Origin: JAVVHE01 sp038238915
Lineage (GTDB): Bacteria; Pseudomonadota; Alphaproteobacteria; Sphingomonadales; Sphingomonadaceae
Direction: 5' to 3'
Assembly: GCA_038238915.1 (NCBI GenBank)
Contig: JBBSFH010000005.1
Location: 1-64,000 of the forward strand
DNA length: 64,000 bases
The notes beneath the pieces are model-generated. The model was not told the DNA's origin. It worked only from the letters and a program-made list of their open reading frames with translations, and ran no database searches. Each line of letters starts with the position of its first letter. The stretch's first letter is position 1. Position numbers and translations under genes: made by a program. This document shows positions 27,315 to 36,681 of the stretch, piece after piece.

Positions 27315-29945
27315 TTGCTGGCCGCCGACGATAGAGCGGACCCGGCGCGGGCGAAGGGTGCGCCGATTGCGCAACTGACGCGCGCGGCTGCCGCCCGTCC
27401 GCGAACGATCGCGATGCTGGGACTGGCGCTCACGCTGCTCGCGGCCGCGTTTGCGGCTTCACATTTCGCGATGAATACGGACACCTACGCGCTGATTGCT
27501 CCGCGCGCGTCGTGGCGCATGGACGAAGCGCGTCTGCGCGCGGCGTTTCCGGCAAACGGCGATACCATCGTTGCGGTGGTTGACGGCACAACCCCCGAAC
27601 TCGCCGAAAGTGGTGCGGCACGGCTGGCGCAGCGGCTTGCTGGTGATAGTGCGCACTTTACCTCGGTCCGCCGACCCGATGGCGGTAGTTTTTTCGAGCG
27701 CGAGGGGTTGCTCTACGCTCCGCTCCCCGACGTGCGCGCCGCGACCGCGCGCATGATCGCGGCGCAGCCCCTGCTGGGTCCGCTCTCGGCGGATCCGTCG
27801 TTGCGGGGCGTTGCGTCCGCGATCGGGACGGTGGCGGACGGCGTGCTGCACGGAGATACCACGCTCGCGCAGGCGCAGGCACCGATGACCGCGCTCGCCC
27901 AGGCCTTCGAAGCGCGAGCGGCGGGCAAGCCCGCCTATTTTTCATGGGCGCGACTGTTCGGCGGTGCAGGCGCGCTCGCGCCCCCCACCCGCCGACTGGT
28001 TATCCTTACCCCGCGACTCGATTATGGCTCGCTGATGCCGGGCGAGGGGCCGATGGCTGCGGTGCGCGCCGCCGCCGACGCGCTCGCTCTCGCGCCCGCG
28101 CGGGGGGTCACGGTCCGGCTGACCGGCGAGGTGCCGCTCGGCGACGAGGAGTTCCGCAGCCTTCAATCGAACATCGGCTTCGTCGGCGCGGTGATGGCGG
28201 GCGCGATGCTGCTCACGCTTTGGCTGGCGATGCGCTCGGCGCGCACCGTGGCGGCGATCGTGCTGACCACGCTTTGCGGGCTGGTGATCACCACTGCGCT
28301 GGGGCTTGCCGCAGTCGGCCGGTTCAATATCATCTCGATCGCGTTCATCCCGCTGTTCGTTGGGCTGGGGATCGATTTTTCGATCCAGTTCGCGACGCGT
28401 TTCCGCGCCGACCTGATCGATGCGCCTGATGCCGCGACCGCGCTCGCGAGTGCGGCGGGCGGGCTCGGGCCGTCGCTGCTGCTCGCGGCGGCAGCGGTGG
28501 CGCTTGGTTTCTGCGCCTTCCTCCCCACCGATTATGTCGGCATCTCCGAACTCGGCATTATTGCCGGGCTGGGCATGATCGTGGCGCTGCTGCTCAGCGT
28601 GACGTTATTGCCCGCGTTGCTGATGCTTTCTGGCGTGCGCGCCCCCGCGGCCGCGGTCGGCTGGGCGGGGGCCGCCCCGATCGATGCGTGGCTGCATCGG
28701 CGACGGCGCGCTGTGCTATGGGCGTTCGGTGTCGCGATGATCGCGAGCATCGCGGCGCTTCCTTGGGTGCGGTTCGATTTCAACCCGCTCCACCTGCGCG
28801 ACGCGGACAGCGAGGCCGTGGCCACGCTGACCGATCTGACGCACGATCCCGATCGCACTCCCAACACGATCGATATCCTCGCGTCCGATCTGCCGGCGGC
28901 GAACGCGCTCGCAGCCCGGCTGTCTCGGCTGCCCGAGGTTCGCGCGGCGGTCACTCTCGATGCGCTAGTGCCCGCCGATCAGCCGCCCAAGCTGGCGGCG
29001 ATCGCGGACGCCGCCGCGCTGCTCGCCACCACGCTCGATCCCTTCGAGATCGCCCCTCCACCGAGCGATGCCGAGCGTGTGGCGGCGCTGCAGGTGGCGG
29101 CGAGCAAGCTGGCTGCCGCCGCAGCGAGCGATCCGGCGCATGGGAAGGCTGCGCGACGCCTGGGCGAGGCCTTCACGCATCTGGCGGCTTCGACGCCCGA
29201 GGCGCGCGCGGCCGCCGAGACGATGGTGGCAGCGCCGCTGCGGATCACACTGTCGCAGCTTGGCGCCTCGCTCGCCGCCGAGTCCGTGACCAGCGCGACG
29301 CTTCCACCCGCGTTGGCGCGCGATTGGGTCGCGCCCGATGGCCGGGCGCGGGTCTCGCTATTCCCGGCGGGCGACGGCAACGACAATGCGGTGCTCGCCC
29401 GCTTTGCGCGCGCGGTGCTTGGCGTCGCGCCGCACGCCACCGGCGCGCCGATCACGATCCAGGCGGCGGCGCGCTCGATCTCACGCGCGTTCGTCACTGC
29501 GGGCGCGCTGGCGCTCGCGGGGATCGCACTACTGCTGTTCGCCATCCTGCGCTCGGTGCGCGAGGTGGCGTTCACGCTCGCGCCGGTGGCGCTGGCGGGA
29601 TTTCTGACGCTCTCCACCTGCGTTGCGATCGGGCAGCCGATCAACTTTGCGAACATCATCGCCTTCCCGTTGCTGTTCGGCGTTGGCGTGGCGTTCCACA
29701 TCTATTTCGTGATGGCATGGCGCGGCGGCGCGCAGAACCTGCTGCAATCCCCGCTCGCCCGCGCGGTGTTCTTCAGCGCGCTCGCAACCGGCACTGCGTT
29801 TGGCGCGGTGTGGCTGAGCGCGCATCCGGGGACCGCGAGCATGGGCAAGATCCTGATGCTCAGCCTCGCCTGGACGCTGGTCTGCGCGTTGATCTTCGAA
29901 CCCGCGCTGCTTGGGCCGCCCAAGCCTACCGCGGGCGCGCGTTGA
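27315..29945 (+). CDS. hpnN: Hopanoid-associated RND/MMPL transporter HpnN
   Basis: 876 residues of the MMPL/RND type: an N-terminal membrane helix (TIAMLGLALTLLAAAFAA), a large periplasmic domain, five helices around residues 290-450 (including FIPLFVGLGIDFSIQFATRF), a second periplasmic domain and five more helices at the C-terminus. HpnN of Rhodopseudomonas is needed to move hopanoids to the outer membrane. The open frame allows a TTG start at 27315, immediately after the DUF2141 stop. No ribosome site is clear and the first ATG (27414) lies inside the first helix, so TTG is kept. The 3' end overlaps hpnM tail to tail by 20 bp. Confidence 0.92.
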   Translation: MLAADDRADPARAKGAPIAQLTRAAAARPRTIAMLGLALTLLAAAFAASHFAMNTDTYALIAPRASWRMDEARLRAAFPANGDTIVAVVDGTTPELAESGAARLAQRLAGDSAHFTSVRRPDGGSFFEREGLLYAPLPDVRAATARMIAAQPLLGPLSADPSLRGVASAIGTVADGVLHGDTTLAQAQAPMTALAQAFEARAAGKPAYFSWARLFGGAGALAPPTRRLVILTPRLDYGSLMPGEGPMAAVRAAADALALAPARGVTVRLTGEVPLGDEEFRSLQSNIGFVGAVMAGAMLLTLWLAMRSARTVAAIVLTTLCGLVITTALGLAAVGRFNIISIAFIPLFVGLGIDFSIQFATRFRADLIDAPDAATALASAAGGLGPSLLLAAAAVALGFCAFLPTDYVGISELGIIAGLGMIVALLLSVTLLPALLMLSGVRAPAAAVGWAGAAPIDAWLHRRRRAVLWAFGVAMIASIAALPWVRFDFNPLHLRDADSEAVATLTDLTHDPDRTPNTIDILASDLPAANALAARLSRLPEVRAAVTLDALVPADQPPKLAAIADAAALLATTLDPFEIAPPPSDAERVAALQVAASKLAAAAASDPAHGKAARRLGEAFTHLAASTPEARAAAETMVAAPLRITLSQLGASLAAESVTSATLPPALARDWVAPDGRARVSLFPAGDGNDNAVLARFARAVLGVAPHATGAPITIQAAARSISRAFVTAGALALAGIALLLFAILRSVREVAFTLAPVALAGFLTLSTCVAIGQPINFANIIAFPLLFGVGVAFHIYFVMAWRGGAQNLLQSPLARAVFFSALATGTAFGAVWLSAHPGTASMGKILMLSLAWTLVCALIFEPALLGPPKPTAGAR

Positions 29946-30504
29946 TCTCGTTCAGTTTGGCGGTCAGTGCGGCTACACCGCCGCGCTCCACCGTCTGCGC
30001 GAAATCGGCGCGCTGCACCGCGAGCTGGCTTACACCGCGCGCCACCACGTCGATGATCCGCCACTTGCCCGCAGACTCGCGCAGCCGATAAACGAGCGTT
30101 TCGGTGCCGATATGCGCGCGTACCAGTCGATCCGGGCCGCGCGATGCCACCTTGCGATCGACCTGCAGGACAAACCCGGGGCTGTGGAAATTCTCGGCGT
30201 GCTGGATCGCGCTGTTGCGCGTGAACGCGGCGAGCGCGGCGGATTTTTCGGACGCGCTTGCCCTCGCCCACGCCGGCCCGGCGATCAGTGCGAGCGATCC
30301 ATCGACATCGTAATTCTCGAGCACCACCGGCACGAAATGCTCCATCCGCCCCTTGAACGAAAAGGCCCCGCTTTCGCGCGCCACCTCGGCGACCTGATGG
30401 CCGTAATTTTCGATACGCGATATTGCCGGATCGAGTGCTTGCGCGTGAGCGGCGACCGGAAAGATGGCGAGCATGGCGACGCGCGCGAGCGAACGTGTTA
30501 ACAT
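29926..30504 (-). CDS. hpnM: Hopanoid-associated MlaC-like periplasmic protein HpnM
   Basis: 192 residues with a signal peptide (ARVAMLAIFPVAAHA-QAL) and an MlaC/Ttg2D lipid-binding domain: AAFTRNSAIQHAENFHSPGF, ASRGPDRLVRAHI, YRLRESAGKWRIIDVVARGVS. MlaC proteins carry phospholipids between membranes, and HpnM is the hopanoid-cluster version, probably working with HpnN. It is transcribed convergently to hpnN. On the minus strand a TTGACA lies at 30562-30557, 53 bases before the ATG, but the -10 is poor. Confidence 0.87.
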   Translation of the reverse strand: MLTRSLARVAMLAIFPVAAHAQALDPAISRIENYGHQVAEVARESGAFSFKGRMEHFVPVVLENYDVDGSLALIAGPAWARASASEKSAALAAFTRNSAIQHAENFHSPGFVLQVDRKVASRGPDRLVRAHIGTETLVYRLRESAGKWRIIDVVARGVSQLAVQRADFAQTVERGGVAALTAKLNEINARPR

Positions 30505-30664
30505 CGGCGAAATGATCCTTCGGGCAAGGAGGCGTTGCCGCGAAGCAACGATGCATTGTCAAAAATCGCCGCAGCGCAGCACGGCGCTCTTCCGAACATG
30601 GTGGGGAATGTCTAGCTCCACATAACAAACCTCCGATGAACACGGAAAGGCCCGGGGCTCCCAA

Positions 30665-31621
30665 ATGATCAAAGTGGTCCTCGCCCAGCCGCGCGGGTTT
30701 TGCGCGGGCGTTATTCGCGCGATCGAGATCGTCGATCGCGCGCTCGATACGGTCGGTGCGCCGGTGTATGTCCGCCATGAGATCGTTCACAACAAGCATG
30801 TGGTGGACAAGTTGCGCGCCAAGGGTGCGGTGTTCGTCGACGAATTGACCGAGGTTCCCGAGGGCGCTGTCACGGTGTTCAGCGCGCACGGCGTCGCGCG
30901 GACCGTTGAGGAAGAAGCGCGCGCGCGGGCGTTGCCGGTGCTCGACGCCACGTGCCCGCTCGTGACCAAGGTGCACGCGCAGGGCCGCCGCTATGTCGGC
31001 GCGGGTCGCACGCTGGTGCTGATCGGGCATGTCGGCCACCCCGAGGTCGAGGGGACGGTTGGCCAGATCGATGCGCCCGTCTGGGTTGTCGGCTCGGCCA
31101 CCGAGGTTGAAACGCTGCCGTTCCCGCTCGACGAGAAGCTCGCCTACATCACGCAGACTACACTTTCGGTGGACGATACCAAGGCGATCATCGCCGCGTT
31201 GCAGGCGCGCTTCGCCGATGTCGTCGGACCCGATACCAGCGACATCTGTTATGCCACGCAGAACCGCCAGACGGCGGTGCGCGATCTGTGCCGGGTTGCG
31301 GATGTGCTGCTGGTGGTGGGAGCGGCGAACAGTTCCAATTCCAACCGGCTGCGCGAGATCGGGGTGGAGGAGGGGCTGCCCTCGTATCTGGTGGCGGACG
31401 GCTCGGTACTCGATCCCGCGTGGTTCGAGAGCGTGTCCGTCGTCGGTCTCACCGCAGGCGCGTCGGCACCCGAGGAGCTTGTGCAATCGGTGATCGAGGC
31501 GTTACGTAACTTCGCATCCGTAACGGTCGAAACATTGGACGGGATCGAGGAAAAGGTGGAGTTCCGCCTGCCTCCCGCACTCAACCGCCTCGCGCGCGAC
31601 CGCGCCGCTGCCATCGCTTAA
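30665..31621 (+). CDS. ispH: 4-hydroxy-3-methylbut-2-enyl diphosphate reductase
   Basis: 318-residue IspH/LytB iron-sulfur enzyme producing IPP and DMAPP, the final step of the MEP pathway. The three cluster cysteines are visible: Cys13 (PRGFCAGV), Cys97 (DATCPLV) and Cys195 (SDICYATQNRQ), along with HEIVHNKHVV, SAHGVA and NSSNSNRL. It stands 8 bp before hpnH in the same direction, so isoprenoid precursor supply and hopanoid side-chain building are likely co-expressed. Whether a second ispH exists elsewhere cannot be seen. Confidence 0.97.
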   Translation: MIKVVLAQPRGFCAGVIRAIEIVDRALDTVGAPVYVRHEIVHNKHVVDKLRAKGAVFVDELTEVPEGAVTVFSAHGVARTVEEEARARALPVLDATCPLVTKVHAQGRRYVGAGRTLVLIGHVGHPEVEGTVGQIDAPVWVVGSATEVETLPFPLDEKLAYITQTTLSVDDTKAIIAALQARFADVVGPDTSDICYATQNRQTAVRDLCRVADVLLVVGAANSSNSNRLREIGVEEGLPSYLVADGSVLDPAWFESVSVVGLTAGASAPEELVQSVIEALRNFASVTVETLDGIEEKVEFRLPPALNRLARDRAAAIA

Positions 31622-31629
31622 GGACCATC

Positions 31630-32772
31630 ATGGGAATACCGTTTATTCAGGCCGCGCGTATCGGGGCGTATGTTGTTGGCAAGCATCTGGCGGGTGTGAA
31701 GAAGTATCCGCTCGTGCTGATGCTGGAACCGTTGTTCCGCTGCAATCTGGCGTGCAAAGGCTGCGGCAAGATCGATTATCCCGATGATATCCTGAACCAG
31801 CGCATGTCTTACGAGGACTGCATGCACGCGATCGACGAATGTGGCGCGCCCGCCGTCTCGATCGCAGGCGGTGAGCCGCTGCTGCATCGGGACATGCCGC
31901 GCATCGTCAAGGGCTATATCGCCAAGAAGAAGTTCGTCATCCTGTGCACCAACGCGCTGCTGATGAAGAAGAAGATCGATCAGTACGAGCCATCGCCCTA
32001 TTTCACCTGGTCGATCCACCTCGACGGCGATCAGGCGATGCACGACAAGAGCGTGTGTCAGGACGGTGTGTTCGAGGTCGCGCGCGATGCGATCCTGCTG
32101 GCCAAATCGCGTGGTTTTCGCACGCAGATCAACTGCACCGTGTTCGACGGCGCGGACGCCGAGCGGCTCGCGGGCTTCTTCGACGAGATGAAGAAGATCG
32201 GGCTGGACGGGATCACCGTCTCGCCGGGCTATGCGTATGAGCGAGCGCCCGATCAGCAGCATTTCCTCAACCGTACCAAGACTAAGACCTTCTTCCGCGA
32301 CGTTCTGCGGCGTGGAAAGGGCGGCAAGGCGTGGGATTTCACCAACTCGCCGCTGTTCATGGACTTCCTCGCGGGCAATCAGGCGTATGAATGCACGCCG
32401 TGGTCGATGCCACTCAAGACCGTCTTTGGCTGGCAGAAGCCCTGTTACCTGCTCGGCGAGGGCTACACGCCCACGTTCAAGCAGATGATGGAGGAAACTG
32501 ACTGGGACGGCTACGGGGTGGGCAAATACGAGAAGTGCGCGGACTGCATGGTCCACTGCGGCTTCGAGGGCACCGCGACCATCGATGCCGTCAAGCGGCC
32601 GTGGAAGTTCATGGCGGTGGCGTTGAAGGGCGTGCGGACCGAGGGGGCGATGGCAAAGGACATCGATCTCAACAACCAGCGCCCGGCGCGCCAGTTGTTC
32701 AGCGATCATGTGTCGAAGGCGCTAGCCCAGATCCGGCAATCCAAGACGCGGGCCAAGCAGGCGGCCGAGTAG
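31630..32772 (+). CDS. hpnH: Adenosyl-hopene transferase HpnH (radical SAM)
   Basis: 380 residues. The radical-SAM triad is Cys38, Cys42 and Cys45 in FRCNLACKGCGKID, followed by AGGEPLLHRDM. The C-terminal Cys-rich segment CADCMVHCGFEG is typical of HpnH. It joins the 5'-deoxyadenosyl radical to diploptene, giving adenosylhopane, the first step of C35 hopanoid synthesis. The last 51 bp overlap the 3' end of hpnG on the other strand, so the two successive enzymes of the pathway are encoded tail to tail. Confidence 0.96.
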   Translation: MGIPFIQAARIGAYVVGKHLAGVKKYPLVLMLEPLFRCNLACKGCGKIDYPDDILNQRMSYEDCMHAIDECGAPAVSIAGGEPLLHRDMPRIVKGYIAKKKFVILCTNALLMKKKIDQYEPSPYFTWSIHLDGDQAMHDKSVCQDGVFEVARDAILLAKSRGFRTQINCTVFDGADAERLAGFFDEMKKIGLDGITVSPGYAYERAPDQQHFLNRTKTKTFFRDVLRRGKGGKAWDFTNSPLFMDFLAGNQAYECTPWSMPLKTVFGWQKPCYLLGEGYTPTFKQMMEETDWDGYGVGKYEKCADCMVHCGFEGTATIDAVKRPWKFMAVALKGVRTEGAMAKDIDLNNQRPARQLFSDHVSKALAQIRQSKTRAKQAAE

Positions 32773-33468
32773 TTCGAGCTGCTTGAGCGCGCGCATCGCG
32801 TTGGCGGACGCGCGCGCGAAGGCGGGGATTTGCGCGGGGTGTGTGGCGAGGGACACCAGCATTGCGCGCACGTTCGTACCGCCGCCGCGCCGCATGGCGA
32901 CTGCGAAGGCGGGGGGCAGCGTATCGGAGGCGGTGTCGCTGACGACGCGCGCGACCGCGAATGGAAGGCCGTGGCGCGCGGCAACGCGGGCGGCGACGTG
33001 GGATTCCATATCGATCGCGGCTGACCCGGTGGCGGCACGAAGCGTGGTCTTGTGCGCCATAGTGGCGGCCAGTGTTCCATTTGCCCAAATCGTCATCCCG
33101 GCCTTGAGCCGGGACCTGCCTTGCACCGCGAGCCTCGTGGCCGACGGAGATGAGGTAGGTCCCGGCTCAAAGCCGGGATGACTGTTGAGAATTTCGTGGA
33201 AGCGCGCGGTCCACGAAACGCACGCATCAGCATTGACCGAACCCACGACCGCCTGGGCGATCACCACATCCCCCACGTGCAACCCCGGCACCAGCGCCCC
33301 GCACAGTCCGAAACTCATTACCCCCGCCGCGCCTTCGGCCGCAAGCGCTTCCAGCCGTTCCTCCAACCAGTCGCCGTCGCCGCCCCCAGCCACCGCCACC
33401 ACATTGCCCGCGCGCTCCGCGATCCGCGCCTCGCGCAGCACCCCGCACGCGACCAGAACCGGCTTCAC
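32722..33468 (-). CDS. hpnG: Adenosylhopane nucleosidase/phosphorylase HpnG with in-frame repeat insertion
   Basis: 248 residues of the nucleoside phosphorylase family, acting after HpnH to remove adenine from adenosylhopane, giving ribosyl/phosphoribosyl-hopane. Seen: FGLCGALVPGLHVGDVVIAQ, then AIDMESHVAARVAARHGLPFAVARVVSDTA with the conserved Met-Glu. Between residues 96 and 126 an insert is encoded by an inverted-repeat element (33092-33182); no stop or shift results, but the insert interrupts the region between two conserved blocks. The start is GTG 33468, overlapping the shc stop (GTGA). Activity of the interrupted protein is uncertain. Confidence 0.88.
   Translation of the reverse strand: MKPVLVACGVLREARIAERAGNVVAVAGGGDGDWLEERLEALAAEGAAGVMSFGLCGALVPGLHVGDVVIAQAVVGSVNADACVSWTARFHEILNSHPGFEPGPTSSPSATRLAVQGRSRLKAGMTIWANGTLAATMAHKTTLRAATGSAAIDMESHVAARVAARHGLPFAVARVVSDTASDTLPPAFAVAMRRGGGTNVRAMLVSLATHPAQIPAFARASANAMRALKQLELLGRLLGPRLGLPDLG
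33092..33182. repeat. 91-bp element with 26-bp inverted arms inside hpnG
   Basis: The left arm (33092-33117) starts GTCATCCCGGCC and the right arm (33157-33182) ends AGCCGGGATGAC. The arms are reverse complements at 25 of 26 positions and are separated by 39 bases. GTCATCCCGGC..TTGAGCCGGGACCT palindromes are a well-known type of dispersed intergenic repeat in alphaproteobacteria (established knowledge). Here it lies wholly within the hpnG coding frame. Confidence 0.9.
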
Positions 33469-35417
33469 ATCCCCCAGGGTGTCCGACCCCCATTGCTGCG
33501 CTTCAAATTGCGATAGCGTGCCACGGCCCACAGCGGGAAATATGCGGGGTAGCCGTGGTAACGCAGGTAGAACACGCGCGGAAATCCGCCGCCGGTATAA
33601 TGCTCCTGCCCCCACAGCCCGTCCGCCTGCTGGCGCGCGAGCAGCCATTTTACTCCGCGCTCCACCGCGTCTGAATCGAGTTCCCCCGCCGCCATCAGAC
33701 CGATCAGCGCCCACGCGGTCTGCGAAGCGGTCGAAGGCGCAGGCTCATATCCCGCGTAGTCCACCTTGTAGCTGTCGCAATCCTCGCCCCATCCGCCATC
33801 CGGGTTCTGGACCGCCTTAAGCCATCTGGCTGCCTTGGCGACCGCGCGGTGTTCCGGCTCCAGTCCCGCCGCGTTCAGCGCGCAAAGCGCGGACCAGGTG
33901 CCATAGATATAATTGACACCCCAGCGGCCGAACCACGATCCGTCCGCCTCCTGCTCGGCGAGCAGATAGCCAACCGCCTCGGCCATCTTCGGATCGTCCG
34001 CGTGCACGCCCAACTGCGCAAGCATCCCGACACACCGCGCCGAGACGTCCGACGTCGGCGGATCGAGCAGCGCGCCGTGATCGGCGAACGGAATGTGGTT
34101 CAGATAGCTGTGGAAATTATCCGCATCGAACGCGCCCCAGCCGCCGCCCTTCGATTGCACGCCCTCCACCCACTCGCGCGCGCGACCCACGGCGTGGTCG
34201 TAACGCGCGCCCACCGTCCCGCGCATCCGGTCCATCGCCATCACCACCACGGCGGTATCGTCGGTATCGGGATAGTGCGCGTTCGCATACTGGAACGCCC
34301 AGCCGCCGGGGCGGACATCGGGGCGGCGGACGGCCCAATCGCCCTTCACATCGAGTTCTTGGCGCGGCACCAGCCAATCGAGCCCGCGCATCGCGGCGCG
34401 CTCGGCGGTGGCACCACCGGCTTCGAGCATCGCCTGCGCGGCGAGCGCGGTGTCCCACACCGGGGAAACGCAGGGCTGGCAGTAGATTTCGTCGTCATCG
34501 CGGCGGATGATGAGCTTCTCCAGCGAAGCGCGCGCGGTGGCGCGGTACGGGTGTTCGGGCGAATAGCCCAGCGCATCGAACATCATCACGCTGTTCGCCA
34601 TCGCAGGGTAGATCGCGCCCAGCCCATCCTCGCCGTTCAACCGCTCGATCACGAACGCCTCGCACGCGGCGATCGCGCGCGCCCGCAGCCCACGCGGCCA
34701 CAGATCGTGGACGCCGTGCAGCAGCCAATCGAGTGCGCCAAATGCGGTGCGCAACGCCCAATGTCCGCGCGCCCTGGGGCGACGGCGCGGGCCTGGGGCA
34801 TAGAGTTCGTCCACGAGCACACCACGCGGGTTTCTGGCGCGCGGACGCAGCGCCATCAGCACCAGCAGCGGCACCAACACTGTTCGTGCCCAATAGCTCA
34901 TCCGGCAGAGCGTCACGGGAAACCACTGCGGCGCCAGGATCAGCTCGGGCGGCATTTCGGGGATAGTGCCCCACGGTCCGGCGCCGAACAGCGCGAGCTG
35001 GATGCGGGTAAAGACGTTCACGCTGCCTGCCCCGCCAGCGGCAAGGATCGCCGCGCGCGCGCGGATCATGTGCGATGCATCAGTCGAGTCGCCGATCATC
35101 TTCAGCGCGTAATAGGCCTTTACCGAGGCCGAGATGTCGAAAGCGCCATCGTGGAACAGGGACCAGCCATCGTGCGGCCCCTGCAAGCGCCGCAGGTAGC
35201 GCCCGATCCTCGCCTCAAGATCGGCATCGACCGGCTCGCCCAGATAGTGGCGCAGCAGCAGATATTCGGACGGGATGGTCGAATCGGCTTCGAGTTCGAA
35301 GACCCAGTGGCCGTCCGCGCGCTGGCGCTGAGCCAGCGCATCGGCCGCGCGTGTGACCGCTTCGTCGAGTTCGGCGAGCGGTTCGGCCACCTCCGGCGCT
35401 AAAGCATAAGCGTGCAT
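33465..35417 (-). CDS. shc: Squalene-hopene cyclase
   Basis: 650 residues (HpnF). The acidic cyclisation motif is D384-T-D-D-T-A in AHYPDTDDTAVVVMAMD, and several QW repeats are visible (QNPDGGWGE, QQADGLWGQEHYTGG, EADGSWFGRWG). It folds squalene into hopene or hopanol in the cytoplasmic membrane. ATG 35417 is the only in-frame ATG near the family start. The gene is flanked by hpnE (10 bp upstream) and hpnG (4-bp overlap), within the hpnABCDE-shc-hpnG operon. Confidence 0.97.
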   Translation of the reverse strand: MHAYALAPEVAEPLAELDEAVTRAADALAQRQRADGHWVFELEADSTIPSEYLLLRHYLGEPVDADLEARIGRYLRRLQGPHDGWSLFHDGAFDISASVKAYYALKMIGDSTDASHMIRARAAILAAGGAGSVNVFTRIQLALFGAGPWGTIPEMPPELILAPQWFPVTLCRMSYWARTVLVPLLVLMALRPRARNPRGVLVDELYAPGPRRRPRARGHWALRTAFGALDWLLHGVHDLWPRGLRARAIAACEAFVIERLNGEDGLGAIYPAMANSVMMFDALGYSPEHPYRATARASLEKLIIRRDDDEIYCQPCVSPVWDTALAAQAMLEAGGATAERAAMRGLDWLVPRQELDVKGDWAVRRPDVRPGGWAFQYANAHYPDTDDTAVVVMAMDRMRGTVGARYDHAVGRAREWVEGVQSKGGGWGAFDADNFHSYLNHIPFADHGALLDPPTSDVSARCVGMLAQLGVHADDPKMAEAVGYLLAEQEADGSWFGRWGVNYIYGTWSALCALNAAGLEPEHRAVAKAARWLKAVQNPDGGWGEDCDSYKVDYAGYEPAPSTASQTAWALIGLMAAGELDSDAVERGVKWLLARQQADGLWGQEHYTGGGFPRVFYLRYHGYPAYFPLWAVARYRNLKRSNGGRTPWGM

Positions 35418-35427
35418 TGCAGCATAC

Positions 35428-36681
35428 TTACAGTTGCGCGTCCGTAATTGCCAGTCGCGCGGCGGCCACACCCGATTGCAAAGCGCCTTCGATGGTGGCG
35501 GGCAGGCCGGTCTGCGTCCAGTCGCCCGCGAGAAACAGGCCGGGAGTCGCGGTCTGGGCGGGCGGGCGCAGCGCGTCCTGCGCGGGCGTGGCGGCGAAGG
35601 TGGCGCGCTTTTCCGCAACGATGCGATGCGGCGGCAAGATCGCGGGGTTCAGCCCGAGCGCGCGCGCGGCATCGGACCAGAGACGCGCGGCAAGCGCGGC
35701 GCGGTCAACGCCCAGCAGGTGATCGGCGGCGCTGGTGGTCGTGGAAATGCGGTCCGGCAGCGCGAACACCCATTCGGCGGTTCCGTGCACGAGGCCGGTG
35801 AGGAGCGGTGCACCCGCAGGCGGGGAAAGGGCGAAGTGTGCGTTGACGATCGCGTTGTGCTCGGTAGGCGCGACGAGGCCGGGCACCAGCTCAATCGCCG
35901 CCCACGCCGGCAGCGCGAGGACGATCGGCTCGCCGGGCCCGATCGGCTGCTCGCCATCGGAGAAATCGAGCGCATGTGACCGGCTGTGCTCGATGCGAAG
36001 CCCCTTCAGGCGGCGGCCCAGACGAACGCTGGCCGCGCGCGCTTCGAGGAATGCCAGCGCGGGATCGACGAAGGCGTGCGCCAGCGTCGGGTGCGCGATG
36101 CGCGGCCGTGCCGCCTGCCCGCCGCGTGCGAGGCTGTGGCGAATGACGGCTCCCGCCAGCCGCGCGGAGCCATCGCGCGCGGGGGTGTTGAGCGCGGAGA
36201 CGAGGAAGGGTTCGAGCAGGCCGTCCCAGAGTGGGCCCGAGGTGGGAATGGTGTCCGCGACCGTCGCGCGCGCGCCTGCCGTCAGAAGCCGGGCGAGCGC
36301 GGCATACGCTTGCGCCCGGGTGCCGGGCACGCGGCGACCGGGCGAAAGCACCCACCACGGCAACGGGCCATCGTTGGGCCGCAGCGTCCAGCGCGCGCCG
36401 CTTACCATGTCCATCCAGTCGAAGCGCGCATCGTCCGGCCCGATCAGCCGATCCTCCGCCCCGATCAGCCGCAGATAGTCGAACACCGCGCGGTTGCCCG
36501 AGAGCACGAGATGATTGCCGTTATCGATCGTCAGCCCGAGCTGCGCATCGTGCCACGAACGGCAACGCCCGCCCGCCTGCGGTGCGGCATCGGACAGCGT
36601 GACCTGCATCCCGGCGTCGGCGAGCTGCACTGCGGCGGACAGTCCGGCCAGACCCGCGCCGACCACATGTGCGCGCCTCAC
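35428..36681 (-). CDS. hpnE: Hydroxysqualene oxidoreductase HpnE
   Basis: 417-residue FAD-dependent amine oxidase-like protein. It begins with the dinucleotide fold VRRAHVVGAGLAGLSAAVQL and ends with GLFLAGDWTQTGLPATIEGALQSGVAAA. In the HpnCDE route (Pan et al. type pathway) HpnE reduces hydroxysqualene to squalene. The start GTG 36681 overlaps the hpnD stop by four bases; no ATG exists near the Rossmann start. The next gene is shc, the user of its product. Confidence 0.95.
   Translation of the reverse strand: MRRAHVVGAGLAGLSAAVQLADAGMQVTLSDAAPQAGGRCRSWHDAQLGLTIDNGNHLVLSGNRAVFDYLRLIGAEDRLIGPDDARFDWMDMVSGARWTLRPNDGPLPWWVLSPGRRVPGTRAQAYAALARLLTAGARATVADTIPTSGPLWDGLLEPFLVSALNTPARDGSARLAGAVIRHSLARGGQAARPRIAHPTLAHAFVDPALAFLEARAASVRLGRRLKGLRIEHSRSHALDFSDGEQPIGPGEPIVLALPAWAAIELVPGLVAPTEHNAIVNAHFALSPPAGAPLLTGLVHGTAEWVFALPDRISTTTSAADHLLGVDRAALAARLWSDAARALGLNPAILPPHRIVAEKRATFAATPAQDALRPPAQTATPGLFLAGDWTQTGLPATIEGALQSGVAAARLAITDAQL

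Noticed and set aside
33092..33182. CRISPR-like repeat
   Set aside because: Only two inverted arms and one spacer exist; this is a palindromic element, not a direct-repeat array.
33090..33185. Frameshift or pseudogene in hpnG
   Set aside because: The frame stays open through the repeat, and conserved blocks on both sides are in the same frame.
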